From assembly GCA_021734045.1 (NCBI GenBank), contig JAIPJR010000020.1, positions 1-36,755 of the forward strand: a stretch of DNA of 36,755 nucleotides, written 5' to 3'. Source of the DNA: Fidelibacterota bacterium. GTDB taxonomy: Bacteria; Fidelibacterota; UBA8477. Below the pieces are notes generated by a model. It was not told where the DNA came from, ran no database searches, and saw only the letters and a program-made list of their open reading frames with translations. This document shows positions 15,853 through 25,178 of the stretch, in pieces; position 1 is the stretch's first letter; each line of letters starts with the position of its first letter. The translations under genes were made by a program, and so were the position numbers.

Positions 15853-17082
15853 ATGTCGGCATTTAATCGTATATCAATCGTCTTAGTATTTCTTTTATTG
15901 ACCAACCGGGTATGGAGCCAGGAAACCAAGACATTTGAGTTAAAAACCGGCGAAAAGATCATGGGAACAGTGGTGGGAACCGATGAAGAAACCGGTATTC
16001 TGACGGTAGAAACAGCGTATGGTTTGGTCACCATTTCCCCTGAAACACTGGTAGTCGACTCGGTGGCGGTTTTGCTAAAAAGTGGTGAAATCCTGCGCGG
16101 CAGTTTGTTGCACCAGAATCCGGAGCGAATGATCATCCAATCGAAATTGGGTGTGTTGACCCTGGATCGTCAGAACATTGAGCGGGTGGACTACGAAAAT
16201 GTATCGCCTAACCAGCCTGCAGTTAAGCAATTAGGTGGGGCTTCTGAAAAATTCAGTTTCGCAAATGAGCGCCAGATTGATGTGTTCTACGATCCCACCG
16301 GGAATGTCCTGGGGCAGAATGTGGTTTATGTAAGCGGGCTGAGCTGGGGGGTTGGTGCCACGGAAAAATTGCAGATTACCAGCCGATGGGCGGATTACAT
16401 CCTGGGTGATTTTAATTTCCGGCCGAAAGTTCAGATTCATAAATCGGGAAATGTGGATTTGGAGCGATCACTGGCCATCGGTTTTGATATGCACGCCCGC
16501 TGGGATTCACGCAGGTACAAGTGGCATGAATATCAGATGACGGCGCGAGAAATTACCACACCAGGCGTTACGACCGGCAGAACAAAAACTGTTTATTATT
16601 ATGATTTTGCACCAGTGGGTACGGATATCGTCCTGCCTAATCCAATCTACTATTATACTACCGGTGATATTTACAATAACGATGTGGTCCATGTGGATCC
16701 CCCGCGTACCCGGTATTATGAGGTTTTTGCAGCCTACACGCTTTCGAAAATGCGTTCTGAAATGAAAGGTCATGCCGCCCATACCATCGGTGTTTCCATT
16801 GGCAAATCGGAAACCGCACCTGACCTTATGCCACGGATTTATTATGCCGTGGGATTGGATGTTCGACCCAACCTCATCGTAAATTTTGAGGTGTTCTGGG
16901 ATGAATATTACCAGGAATCCTGGTGGGATGATGAGTATGGCGAAAACAGGATTGTGACCACCGAACCAGAAAAACCGTTCCCGTTACATTTCGATCTGGG
17001 ATTTATTCTGGCCACAGATGATAATTTTCGAGTTGGTCTCCATTACCAACCGCTTTGGCTTGCTATTTACCTGAAATACTGA
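15853..17082 (+). CDS. Secreted protein with beta-rich N-terminal domain and probable C-terminal barrel, unknown function
   Basis: About 409 residues. The ATG at 15853 is preferred over 15829 because GGAGGG lies just upstream and it gives a clean signal peptide (MSAFNRISIVLVFLLL, cut near VWSQ). Residues ~24-125 contain two related beta-rich segments (KTGEKIMGTVVGTDEETG and LKSGEILRGSLLHQNPE), each followed by a short hydrophobic strand, resembling the small beta-domains found at the front of envelope proteins. The rest has alternating aromatic strands and ends in ...LAIYLKY with a terminal aromatic, as in outer-membrane barrels. The architecture (small beta domain plus barrel) parallels the protein at 206-1858, though the sequences are not obviously related. 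Function unknown. Confidence 0.65.
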   Translation: MSAFNRISIVLVFLLLTNRVWSQETKTFELKTGEKIMGTVVGTDEETGILTVETAYGLVTISPETLVVDSVAVLLKSGEILRGSLLHQNPERMIIQSKLGVLTLDRQNIERVDYENVSPNQPAVKQLGGASEKFSFANERQIDVFYDPTGNVLGQNVVYVSGLSWGVGATEKLQITSRWADYILGDFNFRPKVQIHKSGNVDLERSLAIGFDMHARWDSRRYKWHEYQMTAREITTPGVTTGRTKTVYYYDFAPVGTDIVLPNPIYYYTTGDIYNNDVVHVDPPRTRYYEVFAAYTLSKMRSEMKGHAAHTIGVSIGKSETAPDLMPRIYYAVGLDVRPNLIVNFEVFWDEYYQESWWDDEYGENRIVTTEPEKPFPLHFDLGFILATDDNFRVGLHYQPLWLAIYLKY

Positions 17083-17153
17083 GTTGAAAAGGTCACCGAT
17101 TCGCCAGAAAGTCAATTTCATTTCAGGGGTTGTCATGATACTTTTTCGGCATC

Positions 17154-18194
17154 ATGCCTGAACCCGTTAATCACGATTATCGTCACCGCAAATATTTGTC
17201 TGCCATTGAAGCGGCGCTCTTTTTAGGAGTGCGTGTACAGGATATTCACGCCTGGGTGAAATCGGGTCAGCTCCCGACCTACACAGCGGCCAGCGGGCAG
17301 CAGCGCTTCAAGCTTACCGATCTGCAAAAATTCCGTGGCGGAAATGACACCGCCCTCTTCCAGCAATCAGAAACATCCCTGATAACCGATCAACTTCACT
17401 ATCACTGCGCCGACGCACGGAGAATGCAGACCATTCCGGATCATTCGGTCCATCTCATGGTTACATCCCCGCCATATTTTGATGCCAAAATGTATTCGGA
17501 AAGCGCAAATGCCGATCTGGGAAATATTCATGACCTGGACCGGTGGTTTGTAGAGATGAATGCAGTTTGGCGGGAGGTGCTGCGGGTGCTTGCACCGGGC
17601 CGGAAAGCATTTGTGAATATCATGAATCTGCCGGTTCGAAATGGAAACGGTGGTTATCGCACCCTGAATTTGGTAGGGCGTACCATCGACGAAATGGAGA
17701 GCCTGGGGTTTGTCTTCAAACGGGATATTGTGTGGCATAAAACCAATGGGGTTCGCGCCCATTTTGGTACCTACCCGAATCCCGGTGGCATTCTCATCAA
17801 TAACATGCACGAATTTATTCTGGAGTTTGATACGCCCGGCGGACGCGGAGCCAAATATGCCCATGTGAGTGTGGAAGATCGCCAGGCATCGAAACTGGAT
17901 AAGGACTTCTGGTTGTCACTGAAAAATTCGGACGTGTGGCTCATGAAGCCGGAAAAAAGTGGCGGCAGACGCACCCATGCGGCACCATTTCCATTGGAGC
18001 TGCCTGCGCGACTGATCCGGGCATTCAGCTATCAGAATGAATGGGTGCTGGACCCGTTTGCCGGGAGCGGCACGACACTGCTGGCAGCGCTGAATTGGCA
18101 TCGTAAAGCCATTGGGTATGAGGTGAATCCGGCCATCGCCGCCGAAGCGGTGAAACGGCTGCAGGGGGTTTTGAAAGCTGTGGACGAACCATGA
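17154..18194 (+). CDS. Orphan beta-class DNA methyltransferase with N-terminal excisionase-type HTH
   Basis: The 346-residue protein joins two parts. Residues ~10-62 are a MerR/excisionase-like helix-turn-helix (YLSAIEAALFLGVRVQDIHA, then a KSGQLP wing). The rest is a SAM-dependent amino-methyltransferase with the catalytic motif TSPPY at 104-108 and the SAM motif DPFAGSGTT at 300-308; this order (IV before I) defines the beta class. TSPPY is more usual for N4-cytosine than for N6-adenine enzymes (DPPY), but the base is not certain. No restriction endonuclease gene flanks it, so it is a solitary methylase, possibly regulatory. Its stop overlaps the start of the following lipoprotein gene (ATGA). 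The ATG at 17154 lacks a strong Shine-Dalgarno. Confidence 0.85.
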   Translation: MPEPVNHDYRHRKYLSAIEAALFLGVRVQDIHAWVKSGQLPTYTAASGQQRFKLTDLQKFRGGNDTALFQQSETSLITDQLHYHCADARRMQTIPDHSVHLMVTSPPYFDAKMYSESANADLGNIHDLDRWFVEMNAVWREVLRVLAPGRKAFVNIMNLPVRNGNGGYRTLNLVGRTIDEMESLGFVFKRDIVWHKTNGVRAHFGTYPNPGGILINNMHEFILEFDTPGGRGAKYAHVSVEDRQASKLDKDFWLSLKNSDVWLMKPEKSGGRRTHAAPFPLELPARLIRAFSYQNEWVLDPFAGSGTTLLAALNWHRKAIGYEVNPAIAAEAVKRLQGVLKAVDEP

Positions 18195-21184
18195 CAAAGT
18201 TAGCCCGGGTCGCTGCACTTTTTTTATTGGGATTATTGCTATTGGCCGGTTGTGGTACCCGGGATCCGGAATCTCCGGCGAAGCCTTTCAAATTACCGCA
18301 AGGGTCTGAACGGGAGGTGGTTTATACCGATAAGGGGGATGCCTTTTGGATGACCCGTACCGGCGGATTCCAGGACAGTCCCTGGCATGGGTTACGTGTT
18401 GCCAAACGCCCCTATTTCCGGGATTTCATTATTTTTGCAAACGGGAATCTTCTGGATCGCCAGCAGGCGGTGGTGCGTGTTACGCCAGATCGTTTAATCC
18501 GCTATTACCCTGCGCAAAAAGTTACCGTTACCTGGACGCTATTGGACACAAGTCGGGCTCTGGCAGTCACCATCGAAGCACAGCGGGAGACTGAATTTCA
18601 AATTGTTCCGATTCTGGAGGGGGGCAATACCCTATCCGATCTGCGACCGGTCATCTCCACACCCATGGCGAGGATGTATGAGATTAAGGCTTACACAAAT
18701 CTGCCCGCAAGTTATCCCTATGTGAAACTGGCATTCTCCGAATCATTCACTACCGGGGACAGCGTGAAAAAGCTTCCGGGAAGAGCCGGCGGTATCGTGG
18801 TGGGGAATTTTCATTTCCCGTCTTCTACACATCTTACCGTCTGGGTGCAGGTGGCGGATCGTCCGTCTGCATTCGATTTGCCTGACGAGAGGACCGTGGC
18901 TGCGCGGACATTCCAGCGGAAGAATCGCATCCAGAGACGTCTGCAGCGTACAGCTGTCCAAACGAATAATCCCGAGTTGGATCAGGCAATTGCCTGGGCT
19001 CATGCTTCACTGGATGCTTTACTTATGAATCAGATGGGACTCGGGATTTACGCCGGGCTGCCGTGGTTTGATGAATTCTGGGGTCGGGATCTGTTCATCA
19101 CCTTTCCAGGAGCTGTGCTGGTAAGTGGAGATTTCCAGTCGGCCAGGCAGATTTTATCGGAATTCGCCCGCTATCAGGATCAACAGCCTGCCAGCCCAAC
19201 CTACGGACGAATTCCGAATCGTGCCCAGCCTACAGACATTATTTATAACACAACAGATGGAACACCCTGGTTCATTCGGGAAATGTGGGATTATTACCGC
19301 TACACCGGTGACGAGGATTTTTTAATTCAAATGTATCCCGTGATCAAGCGAGCGGCTCTGGGGGGAATGAAGAATTGGCTGGATGAAAACGGTTTACTGT
19401 CCCACGAGGATGCCGATACCTGGATGGATGCTCGCGGTCCGGAGGGCCCCTGGTCACCACGGGGCGATCGTGCGGTGGAGATTCAGCAGCTTTGGTTGAT
19501 GCAACTGGCGATTACCAGCCGGGTGGCAAGGTTGACCGGCGATGACGATTTTGCGATGCGGGTTGAAGGTATCAGCGAGCGGGCGTATGAAGCCTATGAA
19601 AAACTTTTTCGTGATCCGGAATCTGCTCGGTTATACGACCATATTAATGCCGATGGTACACCGGATCTGCAAATCCGCCCAAATGCTCTTCTAGTACCAC
19701 CCTTATTGCCGAGTCAAACATTTGATTGGAGGACCTTTCGGGAGACAGCACCTGAGTTGGTCACGTCTTCGGGAATATTATCATTGGCGCAATCGGATCC
19801 GAATTTTCATCCCTTCCACCAGGCGCCAGGTCTGTATGTGAAAGATGCTGCTTACCATAATGGTATTATCTGGATGTGGAATGCGGGGCCCTGGATGTCG
19901 GCGGCACTGGACTTTGGACAATTTGAAATGGCTGATAGATTGTTTACCAGCCTGACAAATCAACTGTTACACCGTGGCGCTGTGGGTACCATCGCAGAAG
20001 TCTCTGATGCCTGGCCGCAAGCAGACGGGGAAGTCCGCTTGTCTGGTACCATTTCCCAAGCCTGGAGTCTGGGTGAGTATTTGCGGGTTTTCTACCAGGA
20101 TATCCTGGGATTTCGTCCCGGATTTAATGCCGAGGGGCAACCGGTCATTACGCTCCGCCCACGACTCCTCAAGGGGCTGAATGATGTGTCATTCACCGCG
20201 TATGCTTTTCAGGATTCATTTAAGGTGGCGTATTCACATGAGGCGGATGCTGAAATTATCCATGTGGAACGCCAGAATGACCGGGCGATTCAACTGGCGG
20301 TGAATTTATTGGCAGATGGAATGATATACCAAATTTCCGGTGATTGGCATTCGCGGGAGCTGTCGGTTCGTTTTGAGAAAAACATGCGGCAGTGGACGGT
20401 GCCGGACGCATTCAGCGACCAGGTGATAACTGCTACTGAATTTCAATATGCTGATTCCAGCGTGGCCATTTGTAGCGTAGATACAACATTACCTGTGTCG
20501 GTTCTGGCGGGACCCGGTCACCGTCTGCTAAATCAGCTGGAGGTTGTTCCGACGGCTGATACAGGAAAATTACTTGTGGATGAGATGGATCCTGTGGGCG
20601 ACGATGGTGGTCCCCGCGGGGTTTTTACCTATCCTCGAAACCAGCAATTTCAGGCCGGGATTGCCGATATCACCCGCATGCGAATTTGGGAAAAGGAGCA
20701 GTTACTTACCTTTGAGCTCACCTTTCATAATCTGGTAGACCCGGGCTGGCATCCTGAATACGGGTATCAGTTAACCTATGCTACTATTGGTCTGGATGCT
20801 GGAGCCGGTGGACTGCAGCAGGTAGGAAAGAATGCTGGTTGTGAATTCCGCGGTGCATTCAAGGCGAATCGTGTCCTTTATATAAGTGGTGGTATCCAGA
20901 TTGTGGATGGGAGCGGTACACTTTTGGCTGAATACATGCCACGGGATGCGTCGGGTGCAATCGGGAATGTGGAAGAAAAAACGGTGCGGTTTTGCATTCC
21001 CCGGTCGTTATTTCCGCATAATCTGAGTCGTGCAAAATGGCAGGTGGCGGTGGGATTGCAAGATGATCATGGGGGCGCCGGATTAGGGGATTTTCGTGCG
21101 GTGGAGACTTTGGCCGCCGAATGGTCTGGGGGCGGTAAAAAAGATGCGTCGGACGGCAATGTGTACGATTGGCTGATTCCCTGA
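18191..21184 (+). CDS. Lipoprotein glycoside hydrolase: amylo-alpha-1,6-glucosidase-like with glucodextranase C-terminal domain
   Basis: The 997-residue protein has a lipoprotein signal (LLLLAGC, lipidated Cys21). A beta-rich N-terminal domain (about 30-250) precedes an (alpha/alpha)6 region (about 255-680) with hallmarks of glycogen-debranching amyloglucosidases: PWFDEFWGRDLFITFPG near residue 290, GRIPN, YNTTDGTPWFI, and DADTWMDA...PRGDRAVEIQQLW from about 407. From about 794, DPVGDDGGP followed by YP and later GLDAGAG matches the C-terminal binding module of glucodextranases (GD/DOMON-like). The likely task is cleaving alpha-1,6 branches in alpha-glucans outside the cytoplasm, unlike intracellular glycogen debranching. 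The start overlaps the methyltransferase stop, implying co-translation without a metabolic link I can name. Confidence 0.82.
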   Translation: MTKLARVAALFLLGLLLLAGCGTRDPESPAKPFKLPQGSEREVVYTDKGDAFWMTRTGGFQDSPWHGLRVAKRPYFRDFIIFANGNLLDRQQAVVRVTPDRLIRYYPAQKVTVTWTLLDTSRALAVTIEAQRETEFQIVPILEGGNTLSDLRPVISTPMARMYEIKAYTNLPASYPYVKLAFSESFTTGDSVKKLPGRAGGIVVGNFHFPSSTHLTVWVQVADRPSAFDLPDERTVAARTFQRKNRIQRRLQRTAVQTNNPELDQAIAWAHASLDALLMNQMGLGIYAGLPWFDEFWGRDLFITFPGAVLVSGDFQSARQILSEFARYQDQQPASPTYGRIPNRAQPTDIIYNTTDGTPWFIREMWDYYRYTGDEDFLIQMYPVIKRAALGGMKNWLDENGLLSHEDADTWMDARGPEGPWSPRGDRAVEIQQLWLMQLAITSRVARLTGDDDFAMRVEGISERAYEAYEKLFRDPESARLYDHINADGTPDLQIRPNALLVPPLLPSQTFDWRTFRETAPELVTSSGILSLAQSDPNFHPFHQAPGLYVKDAAYHNGIIWMWNAGPWMSAALDFGQFEMADRLFTSLTNQLLHRGAVGTIAEVSDAWPQADGEVRLSGTISQAWSLGEYLRVFYQDILGFRPGFNAEGQPVITLRPRLLKGLNDVSFTAYAFQDSFKVAYSHEADAEIIHVERQNDRAIQLAVNLLADGMIYQISGDWHSRELSVRFEKNMRQWTVPDAFSDQVITATEFQYADSSVAICSVDTTLPVSVLAGPGHRLLNQLEVVPTADTGKLLVDEMDPVGDDGGPRGVFTYPRNQQFQAGIADITRMRIWEKEQLLTFELTFHNLVDPGWHPEYGYQLTYATIGLDAGAGGLQQVGKNAGCEFRGAFKANRVLYISGGIQIVDGSGTLLAEYMPRDASGAIGNVEEKTVRFCIPRSLFPHNLSRAKWQVAVGLQDDHGGAGLGDFRAVETLAAEWSGGGKKDASDGNVYDWLIP

Positions 21185-21202
21185 CCTTGTTTAGATGGGC
21201 AG

Positions 21203-21221
21203 CTGGTTTTTCACAAACCAG
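21203..21221 (+). terminator. Hairpin after the debranching-enzyme gene
   Basis: CTGGTTT (21203-21209) pairs perfectly with AAACCAG (21215-21221) around a five-base loop, 19 bases after the stop. Only a short T-run follows nine bases later, so termination may be weak. Confidence 0.4.
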
Positions 21222-21303
21222 ATACCATTTTCAGACATTTCCTGCCTGCAATTGTAATGGGATTTTTCTATTTTAGCCGCTGACCGAATGAAGGAGTTCA
21301 ACC

Positions 21304-21789
21304 ATGATTTTAGATAAAATGGCCAAAAACCACACCCTGCGTTTATTGCACTACAATGTGGTGATTGTGACCACAGGTACTGGTGAGGAAACCATGGGTG
21401 CTACGGTGACATTTTTCATCCAATCCAGTTTTGATCCACCGCTGATTACCATGGCGATAAAAGCCGATAGCCGGTTGTATGAGACGATTCGCGCGACCCG
21501 GTATTTTGTGGCCAATATTGTGGAACGGGGCAACCATGACCTGGCAAAGGCATTTTTTAAACCACTCTATCTAAAAAACAATGCTTTTGGCGGGATTCCT
21601 GCAGCACCTCATGAAGCTGGTGGCGCCATTATTGAAGCGGCTCCGGCATGGCTGGGCTGCAAAGTGATTAATATTGTGGAAGAAGGTGACCACCACCTGG
21701 TGATTGGTGAGATTGATACTGCTGGTGTGACGGATGAAGGTGCTGAGGCCTTGTGCTTGTCTGAGACCGGTTGGCATTATGGTGGCTGA
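21304..21789 (+). CDS. Flavin reductase-like FMN-binding split-barrel protein
   Basis: The 161-residue protein matches the flavin-reductase/flavoredoxin family: VVIVTTGTGEETMGATVTFF and FDPPLITMAIKADS are the FMN-phosphate-binding and following strands, and a later HHLVIGEI strand closes the barrel. Such proteins bind FMN and reduce it or pass electrons to Fe-S or flavin partners. An AAGGAG site precedes the ATG at 21304. The next gene, an Fe-S membrane oxidoreductase, begins 52 bases later, so a redox link is possible but unproven. Confidence 0.85.
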   Translation: MILDKMAKNHTLRLLHYNVVIVTTGTGEETMGATVTFFIQSSFDPPLITMAIKADSRLYETIRATRYFVANIVERGNHDLAKAFFKPLYLKNNAFGGIPAAPHEAGGAIIEAAPAWLGCKVINIVEEGDHHLVIGEIDTAGVTDEGAEALCLSETGWHYGG

Positions 21790-21841
21790 TTACCGGTGGC
21801 GTTGCGCCCCTAAGCACTAAGTACAGACAGAAAGGACTGCT

Positions 21842-23845
21842 ATGAATCCCACGGATGTAACCCGCGAACTGGCTTGGAATATTCCCGGATGGTATATCGC
21901 CCTCATGTATTTCTTTCTCATCCTGGCTTTGGGTGGGTTTTACAGCGGCTTTCGGCGTAAATGGGACATGTACAGGCAGGGGCAGCCGGATCGGACCCGC
22001 ACCGATGAGGTTTTAAAACGACTTTGGCGAACGATTGTGGACGGTGTTTTCCAGCGTCGGCTGATGCGTCGTAAACGAGCCGGTTGGTGGCATGGTTTCA
22101 TTTTCTGGGGATTCCTGATGCTCTGGATTGCCACGGATCTGGTTGCTTTACAGATGGATACGCCGCTGGACTTTTTTTATGGCCCGGTTTACCTCACGGT
22201 CTCTTTTCTCGCTGATATTGCCGGCATTATTCTGCTCGTGGGGATTGGGATTGCTCTCTGGCGACGGTATGTGGAAAAACCTGAGCGAATCCGTGAAACC
22301 CACTACGGCAGCTGGTATATGCATGCCATGCTCATCGGTTTGGTGGTTATTGGTTTTGTCATTGAGGGTCTCCGTATTTCAGCGGTCCCCAATCCTTTTG
22401 AGGTCTGGTCTCCGGTAGGCTGGACGCTGGCGCATGTTTTTAATGGCATGGCCGACATGACCAAAGCAACCTGGCACCACTCCCTGTGGATGCTGCATAT
22501 GGTCATGACGATGGCTTTTGTTGCTTCCATACCATTCAGCAAATTCTCCCACATTTTCATGGGACCGGTGAACATTTTTCTGGGGCGTGAACAGTCCAGC
22601 CGAACCCTGCGATCCATGGATTTAGAAGATGAAAATGCGGAAACTTTCGGCGTTTCCAAGCTGGATGAATTCACCTGGAAGCAGCGCATGAACTTTGATG
22701 TCTGCGTGGAGTGCGGTCGCTGCGAGATTGCCTGTCCGGCATTCTTGACCGGGAAACCGTTGAATCCAAAACATGTGATTAATTCCCTGGGAGCCCAGAT
22801 GCGGGCAGAATACGATGGTTCAGATGTTCAAACCGTCTATGAGTATGGACAGATTACTGACGATATTCTGTATAGCTGTACCACCTGCAAGGCGTGTGAG
22901 GAGCAATGTCCGGTTTTCATTGACATTGTGGATTCTATCGTAGATATGCGGCGGAATCTGGTACTTATGGAGAGCCAATTTCCGGAACAGGTGACCGGGT
23001 TGTTTAAGAAATTGGAAGTGAATGGCAATCCGTGGGGAATGTCTGCCCAGGACCGGGAGCAGTGGACGGAAGGACTGGATGTACCCTTAATGCGTAAGCA
23101 GAACCCCGATGACTTGGAGTACCTGTACTGGGTCGGGTGTGCCGGTGCCTATGATGCCCGGGGCAAGGAGGTTTCCAAATCCATGGTAACCTTATTGAAT
23201 AAAGCGGGTGTGAAATACGCCATTTTAGGGAATGAGGAGACCTGTACAGGCGATTCAGCACGCCGGATTGGGAATGAATATCTATACCAGATGCTAGCCA
23301 GTCAAAATGTGGAGACACTGAACAATTACAAGGTCAAAAAAATCGTGACCCAGTGCCCGCATTGTTTTAACACGCTTAAAAATGAATATCCCCAATTAGG
23401 TGGTGAGTATGAGGTGGTACACCATTCTCAGCTGTTAAATGAACTGGTGAGCTCAGGCCGGCTTAAGCCCGAAAAGTCGCTGGACGCCACCCTAACCTAT
23501 CACGATTCCTGCTATCTGGGTCGTCACAATGATGAATACGACGCACCGCGGGAGGTGCTGAAATCTATTCCTGGCGTCACCTTGAAAGAGATGCCGCGTT
23601 CGAAGAACACCGGTTTGTGTTGCGGTGCCGGCGGCGGACGCATGTGGATGGAAGAGACACTGGGGCACACGAAAGTGAATGACGAACGCATGAAGGATGT
23701 GAAGGCCGTAAAACCGGACGAATTGGCTTCCGCGTGTCCTTTTTGCGCAACGATGTTGAATGACGGACTCACAGCGGAAGAACTTTCCACCTCGGTTCGG
23801 TCTCAGGATATTGCCCAATATCTGGTCACCGCATTGGCGGATTGA
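21842..23845 (+). CDS. Membrane Fe-S oxidoreductase, HdrD/DUF224 (EMO-like) type
   Basis: The 667-residue protein has five to six membrane helices in its first ~245 residues with in-membrane histidines, resembling the NarI-like haem b domain. Two 4Fe-4S motifs follow (CVECGRCEIACP and CTTCKACEEQCP), then two CCG-type domains (CAGAYDARG...CTGD...CPHCFN and CYLGRHNDEYD...CCGAGGG). This whole layout is that of the membrane oxidoreductase described as ETF:methylmenaquinone oxidoreductase (EMO), which moves electrons from acyl-CoA-dehydrogenase-linked ETF to menaquinone. No etfA or etfB lies here, so that identity is inference; heterodisulfide-reductase-like thiol chemistry is the alternative. The ATG at 21842 follows an AAAGGA site. 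Confidence 0.82.
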   Translation: MNPTDVTRELAWNIPGWYIALMYFFLILALGGFYSGFRRKWDMYRQGQPDRTRTDEVLKRLWRTIVDGVFQRRLMRRKRAGWWHGFIFWGFLMLWIATDLVALQMDTPLDFFYGPVYLTVSFLADIAGIILLVGIGIALWRRYVEKPERIRETHYGSWYMHAMLIGLVVIGFVIEGLRISAVPNPFEVWSPVGWTLAHVFNGMADMTKATWHHSLWMLHMVMTMAFVASIPFSKFSHIFMGPVNIFLGREQSSRTLRSMDLEDENAETFGVSKLDEFTWKQRMNFDVCVECGRCEIACPAFLTGKPLNPKHVINSLGAQMRAEYDGSDVQTVYEYGQITDDILYSCTTCKACEEQCPVFIDIVDSIVDMRRNLVLMESQFPEQVTGLFKKLEVNGNPWGMSAQDREQWTEGLDVPLMRKQNPDDLEYLYWVGCAGAYDARGKEVSKSMVTLLNKAGVKYAILGNEETCTGDSARRIGNEYLYQMLASQNVETLNNYKVKKIVTQCPHCFNTLKNEYPQLGGEYEVVHHSQLLNELVSSGRLKPEKSLDATLTYHDSCYLGRHNDEYDAPREVLKSIPGVTLKEMPRSKNTGLCCGAGGGRMWMEETLGHTKVNDERMKDVKAVKPDELASACPFCATMLNDGLTAEELSTSVRSQDIAQYLVTALAD

Positions 23846-23847
23846 TA

Positions 23848-23861
23848 TCGTAGCACTACGA
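23848..23861. repeat. Short inverted repeat in the spacer before the aminomutase gene
   Basis: TCGTAG (23848-23853) and CTACGA (23856-23861) are perfect inverted copies separated by two bases, filling most of the 21-base spacer between the Fe-S oxidoreductase stop and the TTG start of the next gene, where a ribosome site would be expected but is not seen. Confidence 0.4.
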
Positions 23862-23866
23862 CGCTT

Positions 23867-25021
23867 TTGACAAACCAGCGCACCAACCGTCAGCGGGAAA
23901 ACCCACTGCTTGCTCAGTCATTACCGGAATGGCACGACTGGCGCTGGCAGCTTTCACACGCCATATCCAATCTGACAGACCTTAACACCATCCCTGCTGC
24001 CGGTATGTGGCTGGCAGACCTGGGTGAAGATGAACGGTCCAGGTTAGATCGTGTCATGGACGGCTACCGAATGGGTATCACGCCCTATTACCTCAACCTG
24101 ATCCGTACATTTGACTCCAGCGATCCCATCTTCGCCCAAATCATTCCCAGCAAAGCAGAAGCAAGCCTTTCACCCGACGAACTTGAAGATCCCATCGGGG
24201 ATGACAATCCGGACTTAAATACACATCCGGTGCGTGTCATTACCCACCGTTATCCTGATCGTGTGCTGTTTTATCCCACACCCATGTGTGCGGTCTATTG
24301 TCGGTATTGTTTCCGGAAGCGGATGGTGGGACAGGCAGCCTACGCACCCAATCCGACGGAGATTGCCGAGGGGATGGCGTATATCACCGCGCATCCGGAG
24401 ATACGGGAAGTCATTTTTACCGGTGGTGATCCGTTGATGTTGCCGGATGATCGACTTATTAAAATCATGCGTGAGGCAGCCACCATTAAACATATCCGGT
24501 TTCTCAGAATTCACAGCCGGCTGCCGGTGGTGAATCCCTTTCGATTAACCGATAGACTGGCTGACAAATTGGCTTCATTGGGAAAAAGCGTGCGTATCGT
24601 TACCCATTTTAATCATGCGGTTGAAGTGACAGAAACCGCCATTCAATGGATTAACCGTTTGCTGGAACACAAGATTTCAGTGCTGAATCAATCGGTTTTG
24701 CTCAATGGTGTAAATGCGGATCCGAAACTGCTGGAAACGCTGCTACTCAAATTGGCAGAGCATGGTATTCAGCCCTACTATCTCCACCACCCGGACAAGG
24801 TGAAGGGAACCGGTCATTTTAGGATTACCATTGCCCGGGGGCGGGAAATCTACAGAGAATTAATCCAGCGTTTACCGGGGTATGCCGTACCAAGGTATGT
24901 CCTGGATATACCAGGTGGCTATGGCAAAATTCCAGTGGACAATGACCATGTAATTCCGGTGGCGGCAGGTAAATATCGTCTTATTAGCCCCGTGGGAATC
25001 GAGCGCGAATACGCAGATTAG
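23867..25021 (+). CDS. Lysine 2,3-aminomutase-like radical SAM enzyme
   Basis: The 384-residue protein carries the radical SAM cluster motif CAVYCRYC (CxxxCxxC) followed by FRKRMVG, then FTGGDPLML, and near the C-terminus PGGYGKIPV, where the lysine corresponds to the PLP-binding Lys of lysine 2,3-aminomutases. The N-terminal WHDWRWQL...AISNL also fits the family. These enzymes move the alpha-amino group of an amino acid (lysine, sometimes glutamate) to the beta carbon. It is shorter than clostridial KamA (about 416) and longer than EpmB. The TTG at 23867 is the start that keeps the conserved N-terminal region; no Shine-Dalgarno is evident. No beta-lysine acetyltransferase (ablB) or efp gene is adjacent, so osmolyte synthesis, lysine catabolism or EF-P modification remain open. 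Confidence 0.87.
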   Translation: MTNQRTNRQRENPLLAQSLPEWHDWRWQLSHAISNLTDLNTIPAAGMWLADLGEDERSRLDRVMDGYRMGITPYYLNLIRTFDSSDPIFAQIIPSKAEASLSPDELEDPIGDDNPDLNTHPVRVITHRYPDRVLFYPTPMCAVYCRYCFRKRMVGQAAYAPNPTEIAEGMAYITAHPEIREVIFTGGDPLMLPDDRLIKIMREAATIKHIRFLRIHSRLPVVNPFRLTDRLADKLASLGKSVRIVTHFNHAVEVTETAIQWINRLLEHKISVLNQSVLLNGVNADPKLLETLLLKLAEHGIQPYYLHHPDKVKGTGHFRITIARGREIYRELIQRLPGYAVPRYVLDIPGGYGKIPVDNDHVIPVAAGKYRLISPVGIEREYAD

Positions 25022-25178
25022 GTGCTTATCGGCGAAAAGTTACGGATGAAATATCTTTGTGAATTATCCTTAAGTGTAATGCATATTTTGACATCCCATG
25101 ACATAAAACAAAGCACGCAGCACCATGATTCAGTATGTTATGCCGAAAACGAGTGAACTCATCCGATAAGGTATCGAA

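Noticed and set aside
25082-25178. TTGACA near 25088 as the promoter of the sensor kinase
   Set aside because: No acceptable -10 lies 16-18 bases downstream.
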